Assembly: GCA_012513545.1 (NCBI GenBank)
Contig: JAAZCB010001094.1
Location: 1 to 10,984, forward strand
Direction: 5' to 3'
Origin: Clostridiaceae bacterium
GTDB taxonomy: Bacteria > Bacillota_A > Clostridia > Acetivibrionales > Acetivibrionaceae
DNA length: 10,984 nucleotides
The notes under the pieces were generated by a model. The model did no database searches. It was not told the origin of the DNA and worked only from the letters and a program-made list of their open reading frames with translations. Shown here piece by piece: positions 1 to 8,348 of this stretch. How positions within the stretch are numbered: the first letter of the stretch is position 1; each line of letters begins with the position of its first letter. Made by a program: the position numbers and the translations under genes.

Positions 1-1251
1 AAAACAAAAATAAATGCCAAAATTGATATATTGATCGAAGATGGGAAGATTATTGAAATGGGAGAAGAGCTTGAGCTGTTAAACGGCGATGTGATATATG
101 CTCAAGGCAAGTATGTACTTCCCGGTCTTGTTGATGCTCATTGTCATTTAAGGGATCCTGGTTTTGAGTACAAGGAAGATATTGAGAGCGGAACAAGAAG
201 TGCAGCTGTGGGTGGATTTACATCTATTGCATGCATGCCTAATACAAATCCGGTAATAGACAGTGAACCACTTGTTAAATATGTTATTAACAAGGCAAAG
301 CAGGACGGGGTTGTGAATGTATACCCGATAGGTTCTATCACTAAAGGACTGAAGGGAGAAGAGCTTTCAGAAATCGGTGAGTTGAAGTTTGCAGGAGCAG
401 TTGCTATATCTGATGACGGAAGACCGGTCAAAAACCCTTCAATTATGAAAAAGGCTCTTGAATATGCATCCATGTTTGATATAACGGTTATATCGCACTG
501 TGAGGATCTTGAACTTGCAGATCAGGGTGTAATGAATGAGGGGCTGCAGTCAACGCTTATGGGGCTTAAAGGTATTCCCGCCGCTGCTGAAGAGTTAATG
601 GTGGCAAGAGAGGTTATACTCTCTGAGTATACAAAAGTACCAGTACACATTGCTCATGTAAGTACATCACTTGCAGTAGACCTAATCAGAAATGCAAAAA
701 AACGCGGAGTAAATGTGACCTGTGAAACATGTCCTCATTACTTTTCATTGACTGAGGATGCCTGCAGTGATTTCAATACCCTTGCAAAGGTTAATCCTCC
801 GCTTAGGACTGCAAAGGATGCCAATGCGATTGTAGAAGGACTGAAGGATGGAACCATTGATATAATTGCCACCGACCATGCTCCACACCATGTGGATGAG
901 AAAAACGTTGAGTTTGCTGTTGCTGCAAATGGAATAGCAGGCTTTGAAACAGCTTTTTCGCTGGCAATGACATATCTGGTAAAGCCAGGACACCTAACTA
1001 TTGAACAATTGGTTGAAAAGATGTGTGTAAATCCCTCAAGAATTCTGGGATTAAATAAAGGTTCAATAGAAGTGGGAAGAAGTGCAGATATTATTATTGT
1101 CGATCCTGACGAAGAGTATTATGTGGATATTAATAAGTTCAAGTCAAAGAGCAGAAATTCACCTTTTCATGGATTTAAACTGACCGGATCGGTTTATTAT
1201 ACCATTGTAAATGGTAATGTGGTTGTTAGGGAGAAGGTATTGCTTAAGTAG
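1..1251 (+). CDS. pyrC: dihydroorotase, class I (5'-truncated by window edge)
   Basis: Cytoplasmic zinc amidohydrolase that reversibly cyclises N-carbamoyl-L-aspartate to L-dihydroorotate, the third step of UMP synthesis. The frame is open back to base 1. The TTG at 31 lies inside the conserved N-terminal beta region (DILIEDGKI), so the true start is upstream and I estimate 10-20 residues are missing. Counting from the first codon in the window (416 residues present), the metal site is visible as HCH at 47-49 within DAHCHLRDPG, ISDDG at 136-140 (the Asp that bridges the metals in this class), SHCED at 165-169, HIAHVST at 216-222 and ATDHAPH at 290-296. NPPLR at 265-269 is a substrate-loop motif. 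The C-terminal part (GRSADIIIVDPD, then VNGNVVVR) closes the small beta domain usual for the amidohydrolase family. The full-length estimate of about 430 residues fits class I bacterial dihydroorotases. pyrF follows after 40 bases. Identification is very secure; only the start is unknown. Confidence 0.97.
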   Translation, partial: KTKINAKIDILIEDGKIIEMGEELELLNGDVIYAQGKYVLPGLVDAHCHLRDPGFEYKEDIESGTRSAAVGGFTSIACMPNTNPVIDSEPLVKYVINKAKQDGVVNVYPIGSITKGLKGEELSEIGELKFAGAVAISDDGRPVKNPSIMKKALEYASMFDITVISHCEDLELADQGVMNEGLQSTLMGLKGIPAAAEELMVAREVILSEYTKVPVHIAHVSTSLAVDLIRNAKKRGVNVTCETCPHYFSLTEDACSDFNTLAKVNPPLRTAKDANAIVEGLKDGTIDIIATDHAPHHVDEKNVEFAVAANGIAGFETAFSLAMTYLVKPGHLTIEQLVEKMCVNPSRILGLNKGSIEVGRSADIIIVDPDEEYYVDINKFKSKSRNSPFHGFKLTGSVYYTIVNGNVVVREKVLLK

Positions 1252-1277
1252 CCTTAGGCATATATTAATAAATTTTT

Positions 1278-1284
1278 GGGAGAG
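1278..1284 (+). promoter_or_regulatory. ribosome binding site deciding the pyrF start
   Basis: GGGAGAG lies seven bases before ATG 1292. It supports the 312-residue PyrF over the longer in-frame reading from 1211, which would overlap the end of pyrC by 41 bases and add 27 residues without family resemblance. Confidence 0.75.
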
Positions 1285-1291
1285 TAGCGAT

Positions 1292-2230
1292 ATGTTTGTT
1301 GATACTTTGATTGAGAAGATAAAGGAAAAGAATAATCCGACAGTAGTGGGGCTGGATCCGAAGATTGATTACGTCCCTGAATTCATACAAAAAGAGATGT
1401 TCGAAAAGCATGGGAAGAACTTAAAGGCAGTGGCAGAAGCCATATTGGAGTTTAATAAGAAAATAATCGATGCCGTGTATGACATTGTACCGGCAGTCAA
1501 ACCTCAGATGGCATACTACGAGATGTATGGACTTGAAGGAATGAGAGTTTTCCAGGATACGGTCAGGTACGCAAAGGAAAAAGGGCTTCTTGTTATTGCA
1601 GATGGAAAAAGAAACGATATAGGAGCTACTGCTCAGAGCTACTCAGCAGCATTTCTGGGCAGAACAGAGATAACTGACAACATAAAGGAACCTGTGTTTG
1701 ATGTTGATGCACTTACAGTTAATCCATACCTTGGGATAGACGGAATAAAACCTTTCATTGATGATTGCTTAACATACAAAAAGGGAATTTTTATTCTGGT
1801 TAAGACCTCCAACAAGTCCTCCGGTCAGATACAGGATTTGTTAACACAGCATGAACAGAGCATATATGAGATAGTTGCAGAGAATGTTAATGAGTGGGGT
1901 ACAAATCTTATAGGGAAATATGGCTACAGTAGTGTAGGCGCGGTAGTTGGTGCTACCTACCCTAACCAGTCCAAAATCTTAAGGAAAATCCTTAAGAAAG
2001 CGTACATTTTAGTACCGGGCTACGGAGCCCAGGGAGGTACTGCAAGAGATGTCGTTCATTCGTTTAACAGCGATGGTCTCGGGGCAATTGTAAATGCATC
2101 AAGAAGCATTATGTGTGCATATACCTCTGAGCAGTGGAAGGAAATTTACAGTGAAGAGAGGTTCGCTGAAGCATCAAGAGCTGAAGCTATTAGAATGAGG
2201 GACGATATAAATACTGCACTTAAATTATGA
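1292..2230 (+). CDS. pyrF: orotidine-5'-phosphate decarboxylase, long (type 2) form
   Basis: Cytoplasmic TIM-barrel enzyme that decarboxylates OMP to UMP, the last step of the pathway, without cofactor. The ATG at 1292 gives 312 residues. The frame extends upstream to 1211, but that extension overlaps the end of pyrC and does not resemble the family, whereas GGGAGAG at 1278-1284 sits just before 1292. Key features are LDP at 21-23, VKPQ at 69-72 (substrate-binding Lys), ADGKRNDIG at 103-111 with the catalytic D104/K106/D109 triad pattern D-x-K-x-x-D, NPYLG at 144-148, VPGYGAQGG at 241-249 (phosphate-binding loop) and NASR at 268-271. The roughly 310-residue length and the KRNDIG form of the motif mark the type 2 subfamily; the classical form (as in B. 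subtilis) is about 240 residues with a KFHDI-like motif. It lies between pyrC and carA rather than after pyrD as in B. subtilis. Confidence 0.95.
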   Translation: MFVDTLIEKIKEKNNPTVVGLDPKIDYVPEFIQKEMFEKHGKNLKAVAEAILEFNKKIIDAVYDIVPAVKPQMAYYEMYGLEGMRVFQDTVRYAKEKGLLVIADGKRNDIGATAQSYSAAFLGRTEITDNIKEPVFDVDALTVNPYLGIDGIKPFIDDCLTYKKGIFILVKTSNKSSGQIQDLLTQHEQSIYEIVAENVNEWGTNLIGKYGYSSVGAVVGATYPNQSKILRKILKKAYILVPGYGAQGGTARDVVHSFNSDGLGAIVNASRSIMCAYTSEQWKEIYSEERFAEASRAEAIRMRDDINTALKL

Positions 2231-2265
2231 TGAATAATTAATAAATAAACAGAATTTAGAGGATT

Positions 2266-2289
2266 ATGGATGGGGTGGAAAGAGTATGA
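2266..2289 (+). other. possible 7-codon leader reading frame ending on the carA start
   Basis: ATG 2266 opens a frame reading MDGVERV and stops with a TGA at 2287-2289 that overlaps the carA ATG at 2286 as ATGA. AGAGG at 2258-2262 lies before it, though only three bases away, which is closer than is usual. It is out of frame with carA. It may be translated and feed ribosomes into carA, or be a chance product of the purine-rich ribosome-site region. Confidence 0.25.
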
Positions 2290-3368
2290 AAGCTTTTCTT
2301 GCGCTAGAAGATGGAACTGTTTTTGAAGGTGAGAATTTTGGAATTGAAGGGGAAGTAATTGGTGAAATAGTATTTAATACTGGTATGACGGGATATCAGG
2401 AGGTTCTAACAGATCCGTCGTACTGTGGTCAGGTTGTAACGATGACCTATCCTCTTATCGGGAACTATGGTGTTAATATTGACGATACAGAGTCAAAAAA
2501 ACCTCAGGTTAAAGGCTTTATTGTGAGAGAACTTTGTGACAATCCCAGTAACTGGAGATCGGTTGAGACACTGAATGACTATCTGAAAAGACATAATATT
2601 ATTGGAATACAGGGAATTGATACCAGAGCGTTAACCAGAGTATTAAGGGAAAAGGGAACCATGAAGGGGATTATTTCAACCAGTCCTGACTTTAACTTAA
2701 GTGAAAGGTTGGCGGATATTAAGGCTTATGCCATTAAAGACCCGGTTCAATTTGTTACGACAGAAGAGGTTGTGCATTACAAGGGTGAGGGTTTCAAGGT
2801 AGCCCTTATTGACCTGGGCATCAAACAGAACATAGTTCGTTCACTCTTAAAAAGGGGATGCGATGTACATGTTTTTCCTGCAAATGCTAAACCCGAAGAA
2901 ATAGAAGGTATTCATCCTGATGGCATAATGCTGTCAAATGGCCCTGGTGACCCTAAGGATTGTGTTGAAACGATAAATACCTTAAAGGAATTAATGGGTA
3001 AAAAGCCTATATTCGGGATATGTCTTGGGCATCAGCTGACTGCACTGGCAAACGGTGCCGATACTGAAAGGCTGAAATACGGGCACAGGGGCTGTAATCA
3101 CCCTGTAAAAGACCTGGATAAGGATTTGACATATATAACATCACAAAACCATGGATACACTATTGTAGAGTCTTCAATGGATAAAACAAGAATGGAGGTC
3201 AGTCACAGGAACATGAACGATGGTACTGTTGAAGGAATAAGATACAGGAATATACCTGTATTTACAGTCCAGTTCCATCCTGAGGCTTCACCGGGACCTA
3301 CAGACACTGCATACTTGTTTGATGAGTTTATTGAAATGATGAAAGAATACAAGTTACAAGCGTTATAA
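2286..3368 (+). CDS. carA: carbamoyl-phosphate synthase, small (glutaminase) subunit
   Basis: Hydrolyses glutamine and channels ammonia to the CarB subunit for carbamoyl phosphate synthesis. The 360 residues match the usual bacterial length. The N-terminal small-subunit domain (about 1-150) contains NTGMTGYQEVLTDPSY at 31-46, the typical CPSase small-chain signature. The class I glutamine amidotransferase domain (about 170-355) has SNGPGDP at 217-223 (oxyanion region), the nucleophile Cys246 in FGICLGHQ (243-250), and His331/Glu333 in QFHPEASPGP (329-338), so the catalytic triad is complete. The ATG at 2286 follows GGGGTGG at 2272-2278 and no upstream in-frame start exists. carB begins 21 bases downstream, as expected for a heterodimeric enzyme. 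The symbol pyrAA is also used in Firmicutes. Its location in the pyr cluster suggests the pyrimidine-dedicated enzyme, but the same enzyme may also serve arginine synthesis. Confidence 0.97.
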   Translation: MKAFLALEDGTVFEGENFGIEGEVIGEIVFNTGMTGYQEVLTDPSYCGQVVTMTYPLIGNYGVNIDDTESKKPQVKGFIVRELCDNPSNWRSVETLNDYLKRHNIIGIQGIDTRALTRVLREKGTMKGIISTSPDFNLSERLADIKAYAIKDPVQFVTTEEVVHYKGEGFKVALIDLGIKQNIVRSLLKRGCDVHVFPANAKPEEIEGIHPDGIMLSNGPGDPKDCVETINTLKELMGKKPIFGICLGHQLTALANGADTERLKYGHRGCNHPVKDLDKDLTYITSQNHGYTIVESSMDKTRMEVSHRNMNDGTVEGIRYRNIPVFTVQFHPEASPGPTDTAYLFDEFIEMMKEYKLQAL

Positions 3369-3389
3369 ATAGAGTAAGGGGGTTAAAAA

Positions 3390-6300
3390 ATGCCTAAAAG
3401 AGATGATGTCAGGAAAGTCCTGGTTATAGGCTCAGGACCGATAATAATAGGTCAGGCAGCAGAGTTTGACTACGCAGGCACCCAGGCATGCAGGGCTTTA
3501 AAAGAAGAAAATATTGAAGTTGTTCTGGTAAACAGCAATCCTGCGACAATCATGACAGATACAAATATTGCAGACAAAGTTTATATAGAACCGCTTACGG
3601 TAGAAGTGGTAAAGAATATTATCAGAAAAGAGAAACCAGACAGTATTCTTCCGACACTAGGAGGTCAAACCGGGCTTAATCTTGCTATGGAGCTGGCTGA
3701 ATCGGGATTTCTGGAGGATAACGGTGTAAAGCTCCTTGGGACTGCAACTGAAGCAATTAAGATGGCTGAAGACAGGCAGGCTTTCAAGGATACGATGGAG
3801 AGAATTGGAGAGCCTTGTATAGCAAGCAAGGTTGTTAATACTATTGAAGATGCACTGGAGTTTGCACTTGAGATAGGTTATCCTGTGATTGTAAGGCCTG
3901 CCTACACCTTAGGAGGCTCAGGAGGGGGGATTGCATACAATTCTTCGGAACTCATGGAAATCGGTACTAACGGGCTTAGACTCAGCAGAGTTAATCAGGT
4001 ACTGATTGAAAAATGTATTTCAGGTTGGAAAGAAATTGAGTACGAAGTAATGCGTGACGGTAAAGGAAACGTTATTACGGTATGTAATATGGAAAATATT
4101 GACCCTGTTGGGGTTCATACAGGGGACAGCATTGTTGTCGCTCCTTCACAGACACTTACCGACAGGGAATATCAGATGCTGCGTTCAGCATCCTTGAAAA
4201 TTATATCGGCTTTGGGGATTCAAGGCGGTTGTAACGTGCAGTTCGCTCTTCACCCAACAAGCTTCGAGTATGGAGTTATAGAGGTTAATCCCAGGGTCAG
4301 CCGTTCATCTGCTTTAGCTTCAAAAGCTACCGGTTATCCTATTGCAAAGGTTGCTTCAAAGATTGCCATAGGATATGGACTTGACGAGATAAAGAATGCC
4401 GTTACAGGAAAGACCTATGCCTGCTTTGAGCCTACCCTCGATTATGTAGTGGTAAAGATTCCAAAATGGCCGTTTGACAAGTTTGTGAAGGCTAAAAAGA
4501 CTCTGGGTACGCAAATGAAGGCAACGGGTGAGGTTATGGCTATAAGCAGTTCCTTTGAGGCTGCTTTTATGAAGGCTCTGCGTTCGCTGGAACTTGGGGT
4601 ATTTACACTGGAGCAGGATATTTACAAGAAGTTTACCGATGATGAAATAGAAGAGAAAGTGAAGAATGTTGATGATGAAAGGCTGCTTGTTATTGCAGAG
4701 GCAATTAGAAGAGGTGTTACTATTGATGAGATAAATGATACGACCAAAATAGATCTCTTCTTCCTGAACAAAATAAAAGACCTGGTCTTAATAGAGGAGA
4801 AGCTTAAGAAGTATAAGCTTTCCGATTTTAACTTTGAGCTTATGAAGAAGGTCAAGAAGATGGGATTTACAGATGCAATCATAGCCAGGTTAACAGGCAG
4901 CGACAGAAAAGAGGTTACTTTAAGAAGAAAAGAGCTTGGCATAAGAGCTGTTTATAAGATGGTTGATACATGTGCAGCTGAGTTTGAAGCAGTTACTCCT
5001 TATTACTACTCGACCTATGATGAACACTGTGAAGTCAAAAAATCAGAAAGGAAAAAGGTTCTGGTTGTTGGTTCGGGTCCTATACGAATCGGACAGGGAA
5101 TAGAGTTTGACTACTGTTCTGTTCACTCGGTCTGGGGTCTTAAGGAAGAGGGCTATGAGACGATAATTGCAAATAACAACCCTGAGACTGTCAGCACTGA
5201 CTTTGATACTGCAGACAGGCTTTATTTTGAACCTTTAACGGCTGAGGATGTTGAAAATATAGTTGAGACCGAAAAGATTGACGGAGCTATTGTTCAGTTC
5301 GGAGGACAGACTGCCATAAAGCTTACAAAGGCCCTTGATGAAATGGGTGTCAAAATATTCGGTACCGAGCCAAAGTATATTGACGCTGCAGAAGACAGGG
5401 AGAAATTTGATGCAATTTTAGAGGAACTAGAGATTCCAAGGCCTCAGGGAAAGACTGTGTATACTCTGGAGCAGGCTATTGAGGCTGCGAATGAACTCAA
5501 ATATCCCGTACTGGTAAGACCTTCATACGTCTTAGGAGGTCAGGGAATGGAAATAGCCTTCAGCGACAGGGATGTCACTGAATTCATGGAAATTATAAAC
5601 AGGGTAAAACAGGAACACCCGATATTGATTGACAAGTACATGATGGGAAAGGAAATAGAAGTTGACGCAATATGTGACGGTGAAGAGATCCTTATCCCGG
5701 GTATTATGGAGCACCTGGAAAGGGCTGGAGTACACTCAGGTGACAGTATATCGGTTTATCCGACGCAGACAATTGATGAAAAATTAAAGGTAAAAATAGT
5801 TGACTATACAAGAAAGCTTGCAAAAGCTCTTCATGTAATAGGGCTTGTTAATATACAATATGTGTATTACAACAACGAACTTTATGTGATTGAGGTTAAC
5901 CCGCGTTCAAGCCGTACCGTTCCTTATATAAGCAAGGTTACCGGTATACCGATGGTTAATCTGGCTACCAGGATAATGATGGGGAGAAAGCTTTCGGATT
6001 TTGAATATGGAAGCGGCCTTTACAGGGAGTCTGAATATGTAGCCGTAAAGGTACCGGTGTTCTCCTTTGAGAAGCTTCACGATGTTGATATCAGTTTAGG
6101 ACCTGAAATGAAATCTACGGGAGAGGTACTTGGAATAGCAAAGACCTTCCACGATGCTTTGTATAAAGGCATACTCGGAGCTGGAATCAAGCTTCCCAAA
6201 GAAGGCGGAGGAATCCTCATGACAGTCCGTGATACGGATAAGCCGGAGCTTATTCCTATGGCTGAAGAGTTTGAAAAGCTTGGCTTCAAGCTGTATGCAA

Positions 6301-6608
6301 CCGGAAACACCGCCCATATGCTCAACAGAGAAGGGATTGCTACAAATTCAGTCCGTAAAATTGAAGAAGGTGAACCTAATATTCTTAATCTGATTCAGTC
6401 AGGAAAGATAAACCTTATTATAAACACCCCTACAAAGGGAAGAAAGCCTGAAAGAGATGGCTTCAAAATCAGGAGAAAGGCTGTAGAGATGTCGATACCA
6501 TGCCTTACTTCACTTGATACTGTAAGGGCGGTTTTGAACTGTATCAAGCTCGGTAAGGAAGAAAAGGACTTTGAGGTACTAAACTTAAGTGTGCTTGCAA
6601 GAGAATAG
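3390..6608 (+). CDS. carB: carbamoyl-phosphate synthase, large (synthetase) subunit
   Basis: Makes carbamoyl phosphate from bicarbonate, two ATP and the ammonia delivered by CarA. The 1072 residues are almost the same as the E. coli protein. The order is carboxyphosphate ATP-grasp half (about 1-400), oligomerisation domain (about 402-545), carbamoyl-phosphate ATP-grasp half (about 555-930) and C-terminal MGS-like allosteric domain (about 935-1072). The internal duplication is plain: GSGPIIIGQ at 14-22 versus GSGPIRIGQ at 561-569, GGQT at 91 and 638, YTLGGSGGG at 172 versus YVLGGQGME at 713, VHTGDS at 242 versus VHSGDS at 781, and EVNPR at 298 and 835. Both ATP-grasp metal-binding Glu/Asn pairs are intact. 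The MGS domain keeps ATGNTA at 970-975 and NTPTKG at 1012-1017, the phosphate-binding elements that bind UMP or IMP-type effectors in relatives, so feedback control is likely. AAGGGGG at 3376-3382 supports the ATG at 3390. The symbol pyrAB is used in Bacillus. Confidence 0.98.
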   Translation: MPKRDDVRKVLVIGSGPIIIGQAAEFDYAGTQACRALKEENIEVVLVNSNPATIMTDTNIADKVYIEPLTVEVVKNIIRKEKPDSILPTLGGQTGLNLAMELAESGFLEDNGVKLLGTATEAIKMAEDRQAFKDTMERIGEPCIASKVVNTIEDALEFALEIGYPVIVRPAYTLGGSGGGIAYNSSELMEIGTNGLRLSRVNQVLIEKCISGWKEIEYEVMRDGKGNVITVCNMENIDPVGVHTGDSIVVAPSQTLTDREYQMLRSASLKIISALGIQGGCNVQFALHPTSFEYGVIEVNPRVSRSSALASKATGYPIAKVASKIAIGYGLDEIKNAVTGKTYACFEPTLDYVVVKIPKWPFDKFVKAKKTLGTQMKATGEVMAISSSFEAAFMKALRSLELGVFTLEQDIYKKFTDDEIEEKVKNVDDERLLVIAEAIRRGVTIDEINDTTKIDLFFLNKIKDLVLIEEKLKKYKLSDFNFELMKKVKKMGFTDAIIARLTGSDRKEVTLRRKELGIRAVYKMVDTCAAEFEAVTPYYYSTYDEHCEVKKSERKKVLVVGSGPIRIGQGIEFDYCSVHSVWGLKEEGYETIIANNNPETVSTDFDTADRLYFEPLTAEDVENIVETEKIDGAIVQFGGQTAIKLTKALDEMGVKIFGTEPKYIDAAEDREKFDAILEELEIPRPQGKTVYTLEQAIEAANELKYPVLVRPSYVLGGQGMEIAFSDRDVTEFMEIINRVKQEHPILIDKYMMGKEIEVDAICDGEEILIPGIMEHLERAGVHSGDSISVYPTQTIDEKLKVKIVDYTRKLAKALHVIGLVNIQYVYYNNELYVIEVNPRSSRTVPYISKVTGIPMVNLATRIMMGRKLSDFEYGSGLYRESEYVAVKVPVFSFEKLHDVDISLGPEMKSTGEVLGIAKTFHDALYKGILGAGIKLPKEGGGILMTVRDTDKPELIPMAEEFEKLGFKLYATGNTAHMLNREGIATNSVRKIEEGEPNILNLIQSGKINLIINTPTKGRKPERDGFKIRRKAVEMSIPCLTSLDTVRAVLNCIKLGKEEKDFEVLNLSVLARE

Positions 6609-6614
6609 AGGAGG
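6609..6614 (+). promoter_or_regulatory. strong ribosome binding site of pyrK
   Basis: A perfect AGGAGG immediately follows the carB stop codon and is five bases from the pyrK ATG. The 11-base intergenic space is almost wholly ribosome site, so pyrK has no separate promoter and must be read from the carB transcript. Confidence 0.85.
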
Positions 6615-6619
6615 ATAAA

Positions 6620-7405
6620 ATGTCAAAAGTATTGTTTGAAAGAGTAAGAAACGTTGAGAAAATTGCGAAGTCAATATACAGGATGACAATTGAATCCGAA
6701 TATATATCACAAAACGCACTTCCGGGTATGTTTGTAAATGTAAAATGCAGTGAGGGTATTAACGCCCTATTGAGAAGACCCATAAGCATATGCAGTGTGG
6801 ACCGTGATAAGAGCACCTTTGATATTATATTTCAGATAAAAGGTATAGGTACAGAGTATTTGTCACAAACAAAGCCCGGAAGTCAGGTAGATTTAATAGG
6901 TCCACTGGGAAAACCCTTTGATATTTCGGATGAATATAAAAGTATTGCTGTTGTAGGAGGCGGAATTGGTATTTTTCCTCTTCTGTTCCTGCTCCGTGAG
7001 AAAAAAAATGCAGAAAAGGCAGCCTTCCTTGGATTCAGAAGTATTGATTATGTTGTAGTTACAGAGGAATTCAAAGCAGCCTCAAACAGTCTTTTTATAT
7101 CAACAGATGATGGAAGCTTCGCAGACAAGGGTATTGTTACAATATCTTTGGAAAATGAGCTTGAAAAGAAAAAATATGATATCATATATACGTGCGGTCC
7201 AATGCCAATGATTAGGAAAGTGGTACAAATTGCGAAGGACAAAGGCATAAAGTGCCAGGTTTCCTTAGAGCAGAGAATGGGCTGCGGCATTGGAGCCTGT
7301 CTGGTTTGTGCATGCAAAACCGGTACTGATGAAAACTGGAAATACAGCCATGTTTGCAAGGATGGTCCTGTGTTCTGGAGCAATGAGGTGATCTTTGATG
7401 AGTGA
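6620..7405 (+). CDS. pyrK: dihydroorotate dehydrogenase B, FAD/[2Fe-2S] electron-transfer subunit
   Basis: Passes electrons from the FMN of PyrD through an iron-sulfur cluster and FAD to NAD+, making orotate synthesis NAD-linked rather than quinone-linked. The protein is 261 residues with a ferredoxin-reductase fold. The FAD-binding barrel (about 1-100) carries RRPISI at 52-57 (the RxxS flavin motif). The nucleotide-binding domain (about 105-215) has GGGIGIFP at 113-120 and CGPMPM at 192-197. The C-terminal cluster loop has Cys222, Cys227, Cys230 and Cys246, spaced C-x4-C-x2-C-x15-C, which is the PyrK [2Fe-2S] pattern. A perfect AGGAGG at 6609-6614 lies five bases before the ATG, directly after the carB stop (11-base gap). 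It overlaps pyrD by 8 bases, consistent with coupled translation of the two partner subunits. Confidence 0.97.
   Translation: MSKVLFERVRNVEKIAKSIYRMTIESEYISQNALPGMFVNVKCSEGINALLRRPISICSVDRDKSTFDIIFQIKGIGTEYLSQTKPGSQVDLIGPLGKPFDISDEYKSIAVVGGGIGIFPLLFLLREKKNAEKAAFLGFRSIDYVVVTEEFKAASNSLFISTDDGSFADKGIVTISLENELEKKKYDIIYTCGPMPMIRKVVQIAKDKGIKCQVSLEQRMGCGIGACLVCACKTGTDENWKYSHVCKDGPVFWSNEVIFDE
7385..7390 (+). promoter_or_regulatory. ribosome binding site of pyrD inside the end of pyrK
   Basis: GAGGTG lies within the last codons of pyrK, seven bases before ATG 7398. It favours ATG 7398 over TTG 7395 and shows that pyrK and pyrD overlap by 8 bases (7398-7405), an arrangement suited to making the two subunits in matched amounts. 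Confidence 0.75.
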
Positions 7406-8321
7406 TAGATTAATTGATATGAGTGTGGAAATAGCAGGACTTAAGCTTAAAAATCCGGTTATAGCGGCTTCGGGTACTTTTGGCTTTGGCAGGGAATACA
7501 ATGATTACATGGATATTAATCTTCTTGGAGGAATATCGGTAAAGGGATTGACCTTAGAGCCTCGCCAGGGAAACAAGCCACCAAGGATTGCAGAGACGCC
7601 GGCAGGGATTCTAAACAGTGTAGGACTTCAGAATCCCGGAGTCAAAGCATTTATTGAGAATGAAATTCCGTTTTTAAGGCGATACAATACACTTATAATA
7701 GCAAATATTGCAGGTAATACTATTGAAGAGTACTGCGAAATGGCAGAGATGCTGTCAGAAGCTGATATAGATGCGGTGGAGCTTAATGTTTCCTGCCCTA
7801 ATGTAAAAAAAGGCTGTGTTGCTTTTGGAAATACTATAGGTGGGATATCCGAGATTACAAAAAAGGTTAGACCGTTTTGCAAAAAGCCCCTTATAGTAAA
7901 GCTTACTCCAAATGTTACTGATATCAAAGAAATCGCAATAGCTGCAGAGTCTGAAGGGGCAGATGCTCTTTCTTTAATTAACACTATACTCGGCATGGCT
8001 ATTGACATTCACAGGAGAAGGCCTATATTGGCAAATAATATGGGAGGACTTTCCGGACCTGCTGTCAAGCCGGTTGCCGTCAGAATGGTTTACGAAGTAT
8101 CGGGAGCAGTTAAAGTTCCTGTCATAGGAATGGGTGGCATATCAAACGGTGACGATGCAGTGGAATTCATGCTTGCAGGTGCCAGTGCAGTGATGGTAGG
8201 CACCTCCAATTTTGTAAACCCGACGGCATGTGTTGATGTGGCACAGGGAATAGAAAATTACCTTAAAATGTATAAGCATAATAATGTTTATGAAATAATA
8301 GGAAAGTTGACAACTTATTAA
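7398..8321 (+). CDS. pyrD: dihydroorotate dehydrogenase B, catalytic FMN subunit (class 1B)
   Basis: Oxidises dihydroorotate to orotate at an FMN in a TIM barrel and acts in the cytoplasm as a complex with PyrK. I start it at ATG 7398 (307 residues), not at the adjacent in-frame TTG 7395, because ATG is the stronger codon and GAGGTG at 7385-7390 is spaced seven bases from it. Visible motifs are ASGTFGFG at 24-31, KG at 49-50 (FMN/substrate Lys), NSVGLQNPG at 73-81 (substrate loop), ELNVSCPN at 128-135 with the catalytic base Cys133, VKLTPN at 167-172, NTILGMAID at 195-203, LSGPAVKP at 218-225 and GMGGI at 244-248 (FMN phosphate). A Cys rather than Ser base marks class 1, and the adjacent pyrK makes it 1B. 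No N-terminal membrane segment is present, unlike class 2 enzymes. The histidine phosphatase gene follows after 23 bases. Confidence 0.97.
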   Translation: MSDRLIDMSVEIAGLKLKNPVIAASGTFGFGREYNDYMDINLLGGISVKGLTLEPRQGNKPPRIAETPAGILNSVGLQNPGVKAFIENEIPFLRRYNTLIIANIAGNTIEEYCEMAEMLSEADIDAVELNVSCPNVKKGCVAFGNTIGGISEITKKVRPFCKKPLIVKLTPNVTDIKEIAIAAESEGADALSLINTILGMAIDIHRRRPILANNMGGLSGPAVKPVAVRMVYEVSGAVKVPVIGMGGISNGDDAVEFMLAGASAVMVGTSNFVNPTACVDVAQGIENYLKMYKHNNVYEIIGKLTTY

Positions 8322-8329
8322 TATACTTT

Positions 8330-8333
8330 GGAG
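8330..8333 (+). promoter_or_regulatory. probable ribosome binding site of the histidine phosphatase gene
   Basis: GGAG stands 11 bases before the TTG start at 8345, longer than ideal. Together with the weak start codon, this suggests low translation compared with the pyrimidine enzymes. It could also be too close to, and compete with, the tiny ATG frame at 8334. Confidence 0.5.
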
Positions 8334-8348
8334 ATGATGAAGATTTGA
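8334..8348 (+). other. possible 4-codon reading frame ending on the phosphatase TTG start
   Basis: ATG ATG AAG ATT TGA (MMKI) begins directly after GGAG 8330-8333, and its stop overlaps the TTG start at 8345 as TTGA. The ribosome site abuts the ATG, so initiation there should be poor. It could act as a termination-reinitiation element for the weak TTG start, but chance is at least as likely. Confidence 0.15.

Noticed and set aside
31..33. TTG as the pyrC start.
   Set aside because: The frame is open to base 1 and the preceding codons continue the conserved N-terminal strand, so the start is outside the window.
1211..1291. An upstream in-frame extension of pyrF.
   Set aside because: It overlaps the end of pyrC, is unlike the family N terminus, and a ribosome site directly precedes ATG 1292.
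1977..1997. A perfect 9-base inverted repeat with a 3-base loop (TCTTAAGGA / TCCTTAAGA) inside pyrF.
   Set aside because: It encodes the repeated KIL-R-KIL-K stretch of the protein, is AT-rich with no following T-run, and lies within a conserved coding region, so it is best explained by coding sequence.
3126..3139. TTGACA followed by TATATAAC inside carA.
   Set aside because: The two elements are adjacent with no proper spacer, nothing like a -10 occurs 17 bases downstream, and the site is deep inside carA with no new gene after it.
4800..4820. A 7-base inverted repeat (AAGCTTA / TAAGCTT) with a 7-base loop inside carB.
   Set aside because: It is mid-gene, without a T-run, in the lysine-rich oligomerisation domain where such repeats of AAG/CTT codons arise readily.
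4622..4942. A 106-codon minus-strand frame rich in Ser, Phe and Leu, which could look like a membrane protein.
   Set aside because: It mirrors the charged oligomerisation domain of carB, has no clear ribosome site and no recognisable family features.
8307..8327. TTGACA (8307-8312) followed by TATACT (8322-8327), resembling a promoter for the phosphatase gene.
   Set aside because: The spacing is only 9 bases instead of 16-18, and no acceptable partner lies at the right distance for either hexamer.
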